A stretch of DNA of 64,000 nucleotides from Reichenbachiella ulvae. GTDB lineage: Bacteria > Bacteroidota > Bacteroidia > Cytophagales > Cyclobacteriaceae. A program made the position numbers and the translations under genes. Location of the stretch: assembly GCF_025833875.1 (NCBI RefSeq), contig NZ_JAOYOD010000001.1:1922001-1986000 (forward strand), read 5' to 3'. The number at the start of each line of letters is the position of its first letter. Within the stretch, counting starts at the first letter, position 1. The notes under the pieces are model-generated. The model made no database searches. It was not told the origin of the DNA and saw nothing but the letters and a program-made list of their open reading frames with translations. Shown one piece after another: positions 28,807 through 37,954 of the stretch.

Positions 28807-29784
28807 TTAACAGCCCTCCCCGCTCAGTACAAAACGATTGTCTGATAACTTTTTTAATTCTAGGGAAAATGTGAGAGAAATAATCTCCAAAATATCATTT
28901 ACCTCCTGATCTTTGAAATCTGCTGTCAAAACGCAGTTTTTGAGCATATCATTTGACAACTGAATCTCTACGCCAAAATTTTCATTTAATAATTGAACCA
29001 CCTCTTCTAACGGCTCAGATTGAAAACTGATCAGATGCGTCTTCCATGAGAGGTAATTGATGTTCGTATTAGTGGTTTTAGCTAAGTGTCCCGACTCTTC
29101 AAAAAATGCCCTTTCGCCAGCTTTTAACTCAACTTGCTCTGTGTTATCGCTTTTAGAAGTCACGGCTACCAAACCTGATTCAACCACCACAACAGAAGAT
29201 TCGACACTACCACTCGCATCCACCAAAAATGAAGTTCCGAGCACCTCCACTTCGCTATAAGCTGTCCTGATGATGAAAGGTTTACTTTCATCTCTTTTTA
29301 CATCAAAAAATGCCTTTCCATCCATCTCTACTAATCTTTCATTTTCTGTTTCTAGAAAACTCAAAGTTGAATGGCGAGACAAAGTAACAATCGTACCATC
29401 AGCCAATTGAACCTCCATCAATTCGGCATTAGAACTATACTGTTGTGGAGACTGGAGCAAATCAAACTGGGACAGGGCAAAATAACCAATTCCTACTCCT
29501 ATGAGTACTGCTGCAGCAATTTTGAAAAAATGTAGAAAAACCTGACCTGCCTTTGGCTCTTTAACATTTGGCACTTCCTCTGCCATTGTTTCCAAACCGT
29601 TTATTTCATCTAGAATAGAACTAAGAGCTGCATCGGTATCCACCGTTGTCTCACTATGCCAGATTTTCGAATAGGCTAAAAACTCCTCTGCATTGCTTTC
29701 ACTCTCATTTCTCCACTCCTCTACTTCCTGCCGTTCTTTGGGAGTCAATTCATTCGAAAAATACTTCGCCAATACCTCTTCCAT
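28807..29784 (-). CDS. FecR-family anti-sigma factor
   Basis: 325 residues. A short cytosolic N-terminus (LAKYFSNELTPKERQEVEEW) of anti-sigma type, one membrane span (about 88-108), a FecR domain (about 120-215, with LADGTIVTLSRHSTLSF and VEVLGTSFLVDA) and a C-terminal DUF4974-like domain (about 250-320, with SEPLEEVVQLLNENFGVEI). It should hold the ECF sigma factor encoded upstream and receive a periplasmic signal. The order here is sigma, STN protein, FecR, not the usual sigma, FecR, SusC, and no TonB receptor gene is adjacent. Confidence 0.93.
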   Translation of the reverse strand: MEEVLAKYFSNELTPKERQEVEEWRNESESNAEEFLAYSKIWHSETTVDTDAALSSILDEINGLETMAEEVPNVKEPKAGQVFLHFFKIAAAVLIGVGIGYFALSQFDLLQSPQQYSSNAELMEVQLADGTIVTLSRHSTLSFLETENERLVEMDGKAFFDVKRDESKPFIIRTAYSEVEVLGTSFLVDASGSVESSVVVVESGLVAVTSKSDNTEQVELKAGERAFFEESGHLAKTTNTNINYLSWKTHLISFQSEPLEEVVQLLNENFGVEIQLSNDMLKNCVLTADFKDQEVNDILEIISLTFSLELKKLSDNRFVLSGEGC

Positions 29785-29861
29785 TCCTTCTTTATTTTTC
29801 TACACTTATAAAACAACTACAAACAGTCAGCCCCTTATTGGTTTTCATAAAATTAATTGCT

Positions 29862-31274
29862 CTATGGTTCATAATCAAATGGCATAAACTCTGAAACTCG
29901 TTCCCATGCCCAATAGCCATAAGTCGTTATGGCCAAGGGTTCTACAAAGTAACCCTTCGGACTAACAGTTACACTAGGCAAGTTCAGTTTGATATAAGAT
30001 ATCTGACCAAAATTTTGATTGACCATCCCAGAGCTATGTATTGTTCTGTCATTGGAGTCGCGATTCATTAGCAGGTAATCTGCCCCCTCTTTCTCACGGG
30101 TATAAACTATCTCGAGATAATACTCGCACTTCAATTTATTACCAACCATGATGTCATCTCTTCTCAATGATTCACTCATGGATACATCATATAAATCGGA
30201 AGTAACCCGATCCGGCAAATTCTTAACATATCTAATGTGGAAGCCTTCCCTTCTTAACCGATCTTTTGACAAGGCTTGTAAAAAATGGATCAATGAGCCC
30301 TGATAACTCCTCTTTCGATTTTTGTTCCACCTCTTTCTTTGTCGTTTATCTTCAGGCTCCAGTTCTTCAAAATTGGCAAAACCTACCGTATGATTCGTTT
30401 TACCATTATCCTCCATATAGTCTAAAACGAAATTAATTTTATAACCCAAAGCCTCGTTGACTATTTCGATTGGAGCTACCGCCGTAGCACTCAACATATT
30501 TTCGCTTCGATCATAAGTCACATCCAGGACTTCTGGGTTCAATATGCTGCATTTATCTGAATTAGAACTTGATCCCAAAAATCGGGAGGTGAACATGTCT
30601 ATATACCTCTTGTTTTGCCTATAAAGTTTGTTGTCAGAAAGTACCTGAACATCACCCAATTCGGTAAATGAAGGCTCCATACGGATGGGTAAATGAATAA
30701 ATTCACGTTTTCCATCGATCGTGATTTTATAATAAGCATTGACATATTGAAGATGAGAAATAACCAACTCATATACACCTACCTCCAGATTTTTAATTTC
30801 AAAATTGCCCAATGCATCTGTCGCACCTCCTTTGACCGTATTAGCGATAAAAACATTGGCTCCTATTACTGGTTCACCATTGGTATCTAAAATTGTACCT
30901 ATCAGCTTGACCTTTTCAAATTCCTTCTTTTCTTCGCTCTCCTCTGCCACCTTGAAGAATACGACCTGATCCTTCACTAAACGATAATCTATACCTGTCC
31001 CTTTCAATAACTGGATAATGGCTTGCTCCACTGTCGCTTTGGGATAATGAAGTGTAAACCTTTGGTTGGATGGAATCAGAGAGGCATCATAAGAAAACAA
31101 CACATCGGATTGATAACTAATAGACTGCAAAACGCTATCAAATGGCACTTCCTGAACCTGAAGACTAATCTCTCTATTGAGAATCCTCCGTTGAGCATAT
31201 AGGTCTGTACTAGAGACAAAAAGCAACAGCAACTGAATGACGAAAAACCAGAAATGAATCAGTCCTTTATCCAT
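29862..31274 (-). CDS. STN and carboxypeptidase-regulatory domain protein without TonB barrel
   Basis: 470 residues with an N-terminal signal or anchor segment. Residues about 35-105 are an STN domain (EISLQVQEVPFDSVLQSISY), the signalling domain found at the N-terminus of FecA and SusC receptors. Residues about 120-205 are a CarboxypepD_reg-like domain (GTILDTNGEPVIGANVFIAN, then GVYELVISHLQY). The rest, about 210-470, is a basic and mixed region (YDRSENMLSATAVAPIEIVN, LGYKINFVLDYM) not long enough for a TonB barrel. The ATG overlaps the TAA of the sigma gene by one base. It likely acts as a periplasmic or outer-membrane sensor feeding FecR, by analogy with FecA. Confidence 0.82.
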   Translation of the reverse strand: MDKGLIHFWFFVIQLLLLFVSSTDLYAQRRILNREISLQVQEVPFDSVLQSISYQSDVLFSYDASLIPSNQRFTLHYPKATVEQAIIQLLKGTGIDYRLVKDQVVFFKVAEESEEKKEFEKVKLIGTILDTNGEPVIGANVFIANTVKGGATDALGNFEIKNLEVGVYELVISHLQYVNAYYKITIDGKREFIHLPIRMEPSFTELGDVQVLSDNKLYRQNKRYIDMFTSRFLGSSSNSDKCSILNPEVLDVTYDRSENMLSATAVAPIEIVNEALGYKINFVLDYMEDNGKTNHTVGFANFEELEPEDKRQRKRWNKNRKRSYQGSLIHFLQALSKDRLRREGFHIRYVKNLPDRVTSDLYDVSMSESLRRDDIMVGNKLKCEYYLEIVYTREKEGADYLLMNRDSNDRTIHSSGMVNQNFGQISYIKLNLPSVTVSPKGYFVEPLAITTYGYWAWERVSEFMPFDYEP

Positions 31275-31813
31275 TACCTAAACTCTTTTAACTCTTCTCG
31301 CAACAATTTAAGCGCTTTCCCCATTTGCACTTCTACAGTTTTGATCGAAAGCCCCAAATGCTCTGCTATCTCTCTGTATTTCAAGCCTTCCAATCGACTC
31401 AATCTAAATATCCTGGCGCATTGTGGCGGGAGTTTGTCTATGGCTTCATGGATTCTATTTTCAATATTCTCCACAGATTCCTCGATGGGCTCTTCAGCCT
31501 CCTCCATACGATCAATTACATATTGACGATAATTGTCTCGTACCTTCAAATGCTTCAAGTGATTAAGACATGCATTGTGGACCGCTCGATACAAATAAGA
31601 CTTGATAGACGAATCTGGTGATAGATCCTCACATTTTTCCCAAAACCGCACAAAGACCTCTTGTACAATACCTTGAGAAGCCTCCATATCATTGAGATAC
31701 CCTGCAGCATATTGACATAGGACCGAATAGTACTCCTTGAAAACCAACTCGAAAGCTGATTGATCCTTTTCAATGAGTCTTTTTACGAGTAGATGGGTTT
31801 GGGTTTGTGTCAT
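31274..31813 (-). CDS. ECF RNA polymerase sigma factor (Bacteroidota type)
   Basis: 179 residues. Region 2 is recognisable in FELVFKEYYSVLCQYAAGYL and QEVFVRFWEK, and region 4 in LPPQCARIFRLSRLEGLKYR followed by EIAEHLGLSIKTVEVQMGKA, the helix-turn-helix that reads the -35 element. The length fits the FecI-like Bacteroidota family. Its stop overlaps the start codon of the STN-domain gene, and FecR lies one gene further, so the three form a surface-signalling module. Likely targets cannot be read from the sequence. Confidence 0.95.
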   Translation of the reverse strand: MTQTQTHLLVKRLIEKDQSAFELVFKEYYSVLCQYAAGYLNDMEASQGIVQEVFVRFWEKCEDLSPDSSIKSYLYRAVHNACLNHLKHLKVRDNYRQYVIDRMEEAEEPIEESVENIENRIHEAIDKLPPQCARIFRLSRLEGLKYREIAEHLGLSIKTVEVQMGKALKLLREELKEFR

Positions 31814-31955
31814 AGGTGTTTCAATCTTTCAACCCTCAAGGAAGGATGATCGACCGGACAAAATAATCATGCTTTTGTTAAATTCTTGTCATAGATATGC
31901 AGAATTTTACCATCCTAATATTTGAATGGTTTAAAACAGCATTTGCAAACAATCG

Positions 31956-33008
31956 ATGAAGGTATTCTTTCAGGGTCAAACATATAGTATCAATGATGTT
32001 TCGAACTTATTACTAGTTGCACCCAACTATGACTTTCTTACAAATTTCATCAAGAATTGGACTGAAAGACAGGAACTATTTAGCTTTCAAAGCTCAGGAT
32101 CTACCGGCAATCCCAAAACCATAGAAATCCATCGGGATCAAATCACCGCGAGTGTAAAAGGAACGCAAAAGGCCTTGGACCTAAGAGAAGGTGATCAGGT
32201 ATTATTGTGCTTAAACCCTAACTATATCGCATCGATCATGATGGCAGCCAGGGCCTTGATTCTTGATCTGGATTTACATATCATCCCTGCGAGCTCTACC
32301 CCTCTCAATCAACTCAAGGGCTCAGTAGACTTTGCCTCCTTCGTCCCCTTCCAGATCTATGAGATGATCCACAACAAACAACTGGATCGACTCGCCCAAA
32401 TTCGCAATGTACTGATCGGTGGAGCGCCGCTGAATCAGGAGGCCCAAAATGCGCTTGCCAAGCTACCCAACAACATTTACCTGACCTATGGAATGACCGA
32501 AACAGTTAGTCACATTGCACTGATGAAAATTTCTGGCAGCCAAGTTTCTGAAACTTATCAATGTCTCCCAGGTATCGAAATAGGCCTACATGATAATGAT
32601 TGTCTAAAGATAAAAGGCGAGGTGACCATGCAGCAATGGCTCTATACAACGGATGTCGTGGAGATGAAATCCGAGACTGAATTCAAATGGCTGGGAAGAG
32701 CGGATCATGTGATTAACTCTGGTGGGGTCAAAATCCATCCCGAGCAGCTGGAAAAATCGATTGCTACACTGCTAACCAATCAAGACTATTTTATCACTGG
32801 CTTGCCCGATGATCAACTCGGTCAGTCATGCACACTGATTCATACTGGATCGATTTCAGAACAAAAACTCAGGGAAATTCAATCCATGATTGAAAACCAA
32901 TTTTCGAAGCACCATATACCCAGACAGGCAATCCAAGTCGCGGAGTTCATCAAAACAGAAAGCGGAAAACTCAATCGAAAGAAAACACTCGAGCTGTTCA
33001 GTCGATAG
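31956..33008 (+). CDS. menE: AMP-binding ligase, MenE-like (O-succinylbenzoate-CoA ligase)
   Basis: 350 residues, short for an AMP-forming ligase but usual for Bacteroidota MenE. The adenylation motif SSGSTGNPKTIEIH (A3), YGMTETVSH (A5), and GRADHVINSGGVKIHPEQLE (A8) are visible, and the C-terminal lysine motif is SGKLNRKKTLELF. MenE activates o-succinylbenzoate to its CoA ester in menaquinone synthesis. No other men genes are in the window, so the symbol is by resemblance. Its 3' end overlaps the convergent oxidoreductase gene by 11 bp. Confidence 0.8.
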   Translation: MKVFFQGQTYSINDVSNLLLVAPNYDFLTNFIKNWTERQELFSFQSSGSTGNPKTIEIHRDQITASVKGTQKALDLREGDQVLLCLNPNYIASIMMAARALILDLDLHIIPASSTPLNQLKGSVDFASFVPFQIYEMIHNKQLDRLAQIRNVLIGGAPLNQEAQNALAKLPNNIYLTYGMTETVSHIALMKISGSQVSETYQCLPGIEIGLHDNDCLKIKGEVTMQQWLYTTDVVEMKSETEFKWLGRADHVINSGGVKIHPEQLEKSIATLLTNQDYFITGLPDDQLGQSCTLIHTGSISEQKLREIQSMIENQFSKHHIPRQAIQVAEFIKTESGKLNRKKTLELFSR

Positions 33009-34017
33009 TCACGACAACCTTTCCAGTTGATTTACCACTCTGAAACAGTTTGATCGCATCGTGCAATTTATCAAAAGCGAAAGTACTACCCACGAAAGGC
33101 TTACCAAGATCCAGTTTTGACATCTCGGACAACAGTTCTTCCATGATTTCGACTTTCTCGTAGAGCCAGATCAAATTAAAAGCCATCACAGATTTGTTGG
33201 ACTGCACCATTTCCTGAGGATCAAACTTGGGACGCTTGAGGAACTTCCAAAACAATTTCAAATAATTGGGCTTAGAACCCGGCGAAGCAAATTGAGAAGA
33301 GCCTACCACCACCATACGACCTTGAGGAGCCATTCTTTCATATCCGGCCTTTAGGATTTCGCCACCAATCGTCTCCACTATGAGATTCAAATCCCTATCG
33401 CCTAACACCTTATCTAAATCCTCCGCAAAAGTTTTGGATCGAACTATTTTGCCATCGAAACCTTCGCGCTCCAGCACCTCCATTTTCTTATCACTACCGA
33501 TCGTTCCTACCGTGAAAGCATCAAAGCATTTGGCAATCCTGTTGGCCAGAATACCTACACCACCGGCTCCACTGTGAATCAAAACGTTCTGCCCTTTTTT
33601 GAGTCCGCCCAAATAAACCAAAGCATAGTAGGCAGTCAACCCCTGTACCATGTAAGCGGCTCCTTCCTCAAAAGTCCAATCCTCCGGAAGTGCGACGATA
33701 TGCTTGTCGTCAATATTGATTCGAGAGGCATATCCTCCGAAGCGTGTCACTCCCATTACCTTATCTCCTTTTTTGAAATCGGCAATCTCAGCCCCTACTT
33801 GATCCACAACTCCGCAAAACTCCAAACCTGGCACAAAACTGCCTTTAGGGGTGGCACTATACAGACCGTGAATAGCAAAAACATCTGCAAAGTTCAACCC
33901 TACAGCCTTCACCTCTACCTGTACTTCATTGGACTTTGGTTCAGCGATTTCTTCTGTTACGAGTTTGAGATTGGCTGTGGATCCAGCCTTTTCCATTCGA
34001 TAAGCTTGTCTTTGCAT
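32998..34017 (-). CDS. MDR-superfamily NADPH:quinone reductase-like oxidoreductase
   Basis: 339 residues. The N-terminal half is the GroES-like fold (VGLNFADVFAIHGLYSATPK, PGLEFCGVVDQVG), the middle the Rossmann fold with the glycine-rich motif HSGAGGVGILANRIAK. No catalytic zinc-ligand pattern of alcohol dehydrogenases is seen, which fits the zinc-free quinone reductase/VAT-1-like branch. It should reduce quinone-like or enone substrates with NADPH in the cytosol; the real substrate is unknown. Monocistronic as far as can be seen, and convergent with the MenE-like gene. Confidence 0.9.
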   Translation of the reverse strand: MQRQAYRMEKAGSTANLKLVTEEIAEPKSNEVQVEVKAVGLNFADVFAIHGLYSATPKGSFVPGLEFCGVVDQVGAEIADFKKGDKVMGVTRFGGYASRINIDDKHIVALPEDWTFEEGAAYMVQGLTAYYALVYLGGLKKGQNVLIHSGAGGVGILANRIAKCFDAFTVGTIGSDKKMEVLEREGFDGKIVRSKTFAEDLDKVLGDRDLNLIVETIGGEILKAGYERMAPQGRMVVVGSSQFASPGSKPNYLKLFWKFLKRPKFDPQEMVQSNKSVMAFNLIWLYEKVEIMEELLSEMSKLDLGKPFVGSTFAFDKLHDAIKLFQSGKSTGKVVVTID

Positions 34018-34065
34018 GGGTATTTGGGATTGAAAATATTTCGAGGCAAAGATGCCTAAATCCCT

Positions 34066-34947
34066 CTACTTTTTAGGACTCAAGTCGAAAACTCTGGAAA
34101 TATTGAATCCAATGTGAATATCTCCTTTGGACCAGGTACCTGTGGTCTCGGAAACGAACCCCTCCTCGATCATACTACGAGAGTTGGTCAGGTGAATCTG
34201 AAAGACATGGCCGCCGGTTTCGATATCCACGCCCACCGACAAAGCATCATAATATCCATCTACGCGATCGACCAATTGGGGATACCACTCAGCATTGATG
34301 GCAATTCTATTGGTCACTTTGTATCGGGCGCCTACTCCCAGAGCAAACACATCATTGGGATCATCTGCAAACTGTACCAAGTTGCGATGCACCCAGATTG
34401 GAGCCAATTGAGCAGAAAATTTACTACTGAACTTTCGTGCGGCCAGTAACTGAGCTGTATAGTAGAGACGATGTTTGGTTTCATGGTCGACTGTCACATC
34501 ATAGAAAGCGCCATCTCCTGTTTTAGAAGCAATACTTCCAAAAGCCACTAGCGAAATTGGCATTCCGCTGGACTTCTGCTCGAGTATCCTGGCTTTTGCA
34601 TAGCCATCCAGTACTTTCTGAAAGGACGAACGGCCAATACCAATGGTAAAAAAATCCGTGATTCCGTACTCCAACCCCAGACGAATCTGAGCATTGTCCA
34701 GTCCAAAAAACTCTTCTGCTCCCTCATTGACCCGACCAAATCGGTGGGAGATCACAAAGTCCAAAACGCCCTGATCAAGCATTTTCACCGTATGGCCGCT
34801 GATCAGTCGAGTTCCCTTAAATGTACTGGTGACTGGGTAGGCTTTTTCTTCGGTATCCAACTCAGCCAGCAAATCTTCTTGTGCGGAGACTGAAAAGGAA
34901 AGAAACAATAAGAAAATAAGAGTGTAAACAAGTCTATTTGGCTGCAT
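34066..34947 (-). CDS. DUF5777-type beta-barrel protein
   Basis: 293 residues with a signal peptide ending SVSAQ. The body alternates strands (VLDFVISHRFGRVN, IRLGLEYGITDFFTIGIGR, LYYTAQLLAARKFSSKFSAQ, DIHIGFNISRVFDL) as in an outer-membrane barrel and resembles the DUF5777 family. Its start overlaps the YceI gene by 14 bp. It is the last gene of a four-gene set with two cytochrome-like lipoproteins and YceI, pointing to an envelope electron-transfer or lipid-related task, which is an inference. Confidence 0.82.
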   Translation of the reverse strand: MQPNRLVYTLIFLLFLSFSVSAQEDLLAELDTEEKAYPVTSTFKGTRLISGHTVKMLDQGVLDFVISHRFGRVNEGAEEFFGLDNAQIRLGLEYGITDFFTIGIGRSSFQKVLDGYAKARILEQKSSGMPISLVAFGSIASKTGDGAFYDVTVDHETKHRLYYTAQLLAARKFSSKFSAQLAPIWVHRNLVQFADDPNDVFALGVGARYKVTNRIAINAEWYPQLVDRVDGYYDALSVGVDIETGGHVFQIHLTNSRSMIEEGFVSETTGTWSKGDIHIGFNISRVFDLSPKK

Positions 34948-35461
34948 ATTCGAAATGTACGGTTACTTCCACTTTTTCCGCAATATTGTAAAACAGTGCG
35001 GATGGAATTTTGATTTTATAATCCTCAAGAGTGATGAAAAATTTGGAGTCCAGATTGAATCCTTTTTTAGACTGGGTCAAAGTGCCATCTATTTCCACCT
35101 TTTGTTGGACTCCATGAATGGAAAACTCCCCCTTGAACTTTTTCGCTCCATAGCTCTGGTCCCAATTCAATATTTTACCAGTCAAAGTCGCCTTAGGATA
35201 CTTTTCAGTTTCCATGTAGTTTTCATTGAAATGCTCTTGCATCAATTCTTCTTCAAACTGGAAGCCGCGTATCGGCATGACAAAAACCATTTCTCCCGTT
35301 TCCCAATTCATAGCAGACTGCCCCTCCACATTGTCAGCGGCAATATCCTCCACTGGTGCGCTAGAATAAAAACGAACGTAGCTAGAATCCGCAATATACT
35401 TCTGGGCCTCAGCACTGAGCCCAACCAATAGCAAGATTGAAAATATAGATATCCGAATCAT
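34934..35461 (-). CDS. YceI-family periplasmic protein
   Basis: 175 residues with a signal peptide ending SAEAQ. The YceI lipocalin-like fold is recognisable in the early SSYVRFYSSAPVEDIAADN, the central EKYPKATLTGKI and the KFKGEFSIHGVQQKVEIDG segment. Family members bind isoprenoid or similar hydrophobic ligands. It starts 1 bp after the stop of the small cytochrome-like lipoprotein and overlaps the barrel gene at its 3' end, so it belongs to the same transcript. Confidence 0.92.
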   Translation of the reverse strand: MIRISIFSILLLVGLSAEAQKYIADSSYVRFYSSAPVEDIAADNVEGQSAMNWETGEMVFVMPIRGFQFEEELMQEHFNENYMETEKYPKATLTGKILNWDQSYGAKKFKGEFSIHGVQQKVEIDGTLTQSKKGFNLDSKFFITLEDYKIKIPSALFYNIAEKVEVTVHFEYAAK

Positions 35462-35462
35462 A

Positions 35463-35852
35463 TCAATTGTCTTTAGCTCCTTGATCTACCCAGTCAGAGA
35501 TTAAACCAATCTCTGTATTTGAAAGCGACCCACCTCGTGGCATTCTTCCACTAACCACCTCAGATTTGATACTTGAGGCATTAGAAATGATATTGGATTT
35601 GACGCTCAAATCTGGCGAAGTTCTCCCAGTCACATGACAGCCTGATACGGCGCAGTTGCCATCTAGGATTGGAACCACATCAGTTGACAAACTCACTTCA
35701 GTTGTAGGGTTTTGGCCTCCGCCATCACTGCCGTTTCCTCCATTATTCTCTTCATCCACTGCTTGTTGCATTTCTGCCAACTCTTCTTCACTGTCATTGG
35801 CACAGGAACTCAGCAGACCACATATTCCGATTATTATCAATAGTCTTTTCAT
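35463..35852 (-). CDS. Small lipoprotein with a cytochrome c-like C-x4-CH motif
   Basis: About 129 residues from the ATG at 35852, chosen because MKRLLIIIGICGLLSSC gives a lipoprotein signal and lipobox directly; an in-frame ATG at 35882 would add ten residues and overlap the upstream gene. After a Gly/Asn-rich linker comes NCAVSGCHVTG, a heme-attachment-like motif with four residues between the cysteines, then SGRMPRGGSL, where Met may be the distal ligand, and the ending ISDWVDQG. This tail matches that of the upstream lipoprotein. Likely membrane-anchored and possibly heme-binding. Confidence 0.8.
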   Translation of the reverse strand: MKRLLIIIGICGLLSSCANDSEEELAEMQQAVDEENNGGNGSDGGGQNPTTEVSLSTDVVPILDGNCAVSGCHVTGRTSPDLSVKSNIISNASSIKSEVVSGRMPRGGSLSNTEIGLISDWVDQGAKDN

Positions 35853-35859
35853 ATCATTT

Positions 35860-36654
35860 TTAATTATCCAACGCTCCGTCATCTACCCAACAAGCAATCG
35901 CCTCAATCTGAGCATCGGTCAAACTGCCATTTCTTGGCATGGACTTATTTTGCGTTAATTCCTTGATCTTATCTGCGTTGCTCTGAACGCTACTGAAAGA
36001 GGTTAAGCTAGGGATTCCATTGCCCGCTACATGACAACCAGTAGTCGCGCAATTTGTATCAATAATGCTGGCTACAGATTCAGAATAACTGATGCCTGAA
36101 GAAACATAAATCTGAGTCTCTCCACTACAGCCTAATTCATCAATGGCTGTCACAGTGTGATTACCATTCGGTACATTACTCAATGTAGGCCCGGAACCAA
36201 AATCATTTCCATCTATCTGATAAACGTACTCTCCGGTTCCTCCCGAACTGGCTACATCTACCATACCTGCTGCACCTCCACAACCTGCGTCCTGAGTGAC
36301 ATTGGCTGTGACATTGATATTAGGTATATCAGAATCAACACTGAAAGGCATGGTGATCATGCATTGATTTTCATCACGAACGGTAAGGGTATAATTACCA
36401 GAAGTCAAATTTTGAAAAATAGGTGATGTTTTGAACGATACTGCACTAATACTATATTCATAAGGCGCTACTCCACCTTCTGCAGCAAATTCAACTGTAG
36501 CCCCCTCTTCACAAGTTTCAATTCCCTGTGAAACGATAGAAGCTTTGAGATCGGATAGTGTACAATCAATTTCATCTGAGCCTTCGTCACACGAGGAGAT
36601 AAGGAATAGAAAAGCAAAAGCGGACAATAGTAATTTTAATTTCAACATCTTCAT
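35860..36654 (-). CDS. Lipoprotein with SprB-type repeats and a cytochrome c-like C-x4-CH domain
   Basis: About 264 residues from ATG 36654, chosen because MKMLKLKLLL begins a lipoprotein signal ending ISSC; an upstream in-frame ATG at 36693 is less likely. Residues about 45-190 hold two SprB-like repeats (GGVAPYEYSISAV with NLTSGNYTLTVRDENQC, and GGTGEYVYQIDGNDF with GNHTVTAIDELGC). The C-terminus has NCATTGCHVAG, KSMPRNGSL and CWVDDGALDN, a cytochrome-like domain shared with the next gene. Fusion of SprB-like repeats to a heme-like domain is notable. Start of the four-gene set. Confidence 0.8.
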   Translation of the reverse strand: MKMLKLKLLLSAFAFLFLISSCDEGSDEIDCTLSDLKASIVSQGIETCEEGATVEFAAEGGVAPYEYSISAVSFKTSPIFQNLTSGNYTLTVRDENQCMITMPFSVDSDIPNINVTANVTQDAGCGGAAGMVDVASSGGTGEYVYQIDGNDFGSGPTLSNVPNGNHTVTAIDELGCSGETQIYVSSGISYSESVASIIDTNCATTGCHVAGNGIPSLTSFSSVQSNADKIKELTQNKSMPRNGSLTDAQIEAIACWVDDGALDN

Positions 36655-36709
36655 AATAAATGTATAAACATAAATACGACAAAACAAGTTCATTTGGTTT
36701 TAGCCAAAC

Positions 36710-37954
36710 TTAGGCTCCAGATACTAACTGCATCAATACTCCGCATAAATATGCCCCGTAAGTCCCCAATGCATAGCCCAACACAGCCAACAACACTCCT
36801 ACTGGGGCAAGAGAAGGATGAAAGGCAGATGCCACGATCGGAGCACTAGCTGCCCCACCTACATTAGCTTGACTGCCTACAGCCACAAAGAAGAATGGGG
36901 CCTTGATCAACTTGGCTACTCCAAGAAGTAAACCCACATGTACCAGCATCCAAACAATGCCTACAAGAAATAAACCAGGAGATTCTACAATGGCTACTAC
37001 GTTCATTTTCATCCCGATAGTAGCGATCAATACGTACATAAACACACTACCAATTTTGGAAGCGCCGACTCCTTCCAGCTCTCTCAGTTTGGTAAAAGAA
37101 AGTCCCAATCCGATGGTAGTCGAGATCACCACCAACCAAAAGAACCCACTAGTCAGACTATACTGAGCCAATCCCGGATAATTTGCTTCAATAGCTGGAG
37201 CGATGAAGTCTGATGCAAAATGAGCAGTTGCCGTCACTCCACAGCCAACAGCCAACAGCATCATCAAATCAGCCATTGAAGGGATTTTTGCAATACTGAG
37301 CTGATAGTCTTCAATTTTCTTCTTCACTTTTTCAATGGCAGAAGAGTCTGCTCCAAAGATTTTATCGACTTGGTTGGACTTACCTGCACCGATCAGGAGC
37401 ACAGCCATCCATGCATTGGCTACCAATACATCCACTGTCACCATTTTGGAAAACAGTTCATCATTGACTTCAAAAACTTCTTTCATGGCAGCCTGATTCG
37501 CACTGCCTCCTATCCAGCTACCAGCTACGGTTGTCATACCTCTCCAGACATCATGAATATCCCCACCTACAATGTCTGGTGCCACCCAGGCAAAAAACAA
37601 AATCGAAATAGGGCCACCTATCACTATACCCACTGTGCCGGTCAAAAACATGATGACCGCCTTTTTGCCCAATTTGTATATTTCTTTAAAATCTGTACTG
37701 ATCGTCAACAGAACCAAACTGGCCGGCAGCATGTATCTAGAAGCCACAAAGTAAAGTTTGGATTCCTCTCCAGAAATCACACCTAAAGAATTGAAAATGG
37801 ATGGCAAAAAATAGCACAAGAGTACTGATGGCACATAAGTATAGAACTTCTTCCAAAAAGGATGAGCTGAAGCGCTCGTTTTGAAAACAATCCCAAGCAG
37901 GATCATCAATAGTCCAAAGACTACTGCATCGTTGGTGATCATAGGTTCATTCAT
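36710..37954 (-). CDS. DUF819-family integral membrane protein
   Basis: 414 residues with around ten hydrophobic spans. Motifs of DUF819 (YjcL-like) are visible: TTVAGSWIGGSANQAAMKEV in the first half and VGSQANVGGAASAPIVASAF in the second, a repeat of glycine-rich, Asn-containing re-entrant-like segments that suggests an inverted-repeat transporter. Substrate unknown. It overlaps the 3' end of the Nudix gene by 8 bp, so these two are co-transcribed; the cytochrome-like lipoprotein starts 55 bp downstream of its stop. Confidence 0.9.
   Translation of the reverse strand: MNEPMITNDAVVFGLLMILLGIVFKTSASAHPFWKKFYTYVPSVLLCYFLPSIFNSLGVISGEESKLYFVASRYMLPASLVLLTISTDFKEIYKLGKKAVIMFLTGTVGIVIGGPISILFFAWVAPDIVGGDIHDVWRGMTTVAGSWIGGSANQAAMKEVFEVNDELFSKMVTVDVLVANAWMAVLLIGAGKSNQVDKIFGADSSAIEKVKKKIEDYQLSIAKIPSMADLMMLLAVGCGVTATAHFASDFIAPAIEANYPGLAQYSLTSGFFWLVVISTTIGLGLSFTKLRELEGVGASKIGSVFMYVLIATIGMKMNVVAIVESPGLFLVGIVWMLVHVGLLLGVAKLIKAPFFFVAVGSQANVGGAASAPIVASAFHPSLAPVGVLLAVLGYALGTYGAYLCGVLMQLVSGA

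Noticed and set aside
31861..31955. A TAnnTTTG-type promoter before the MenE-like gene
   Set aside because: The closest match, AATATTTG at 31917-31924, misses the consensus, and no -33 element is at the right distance.
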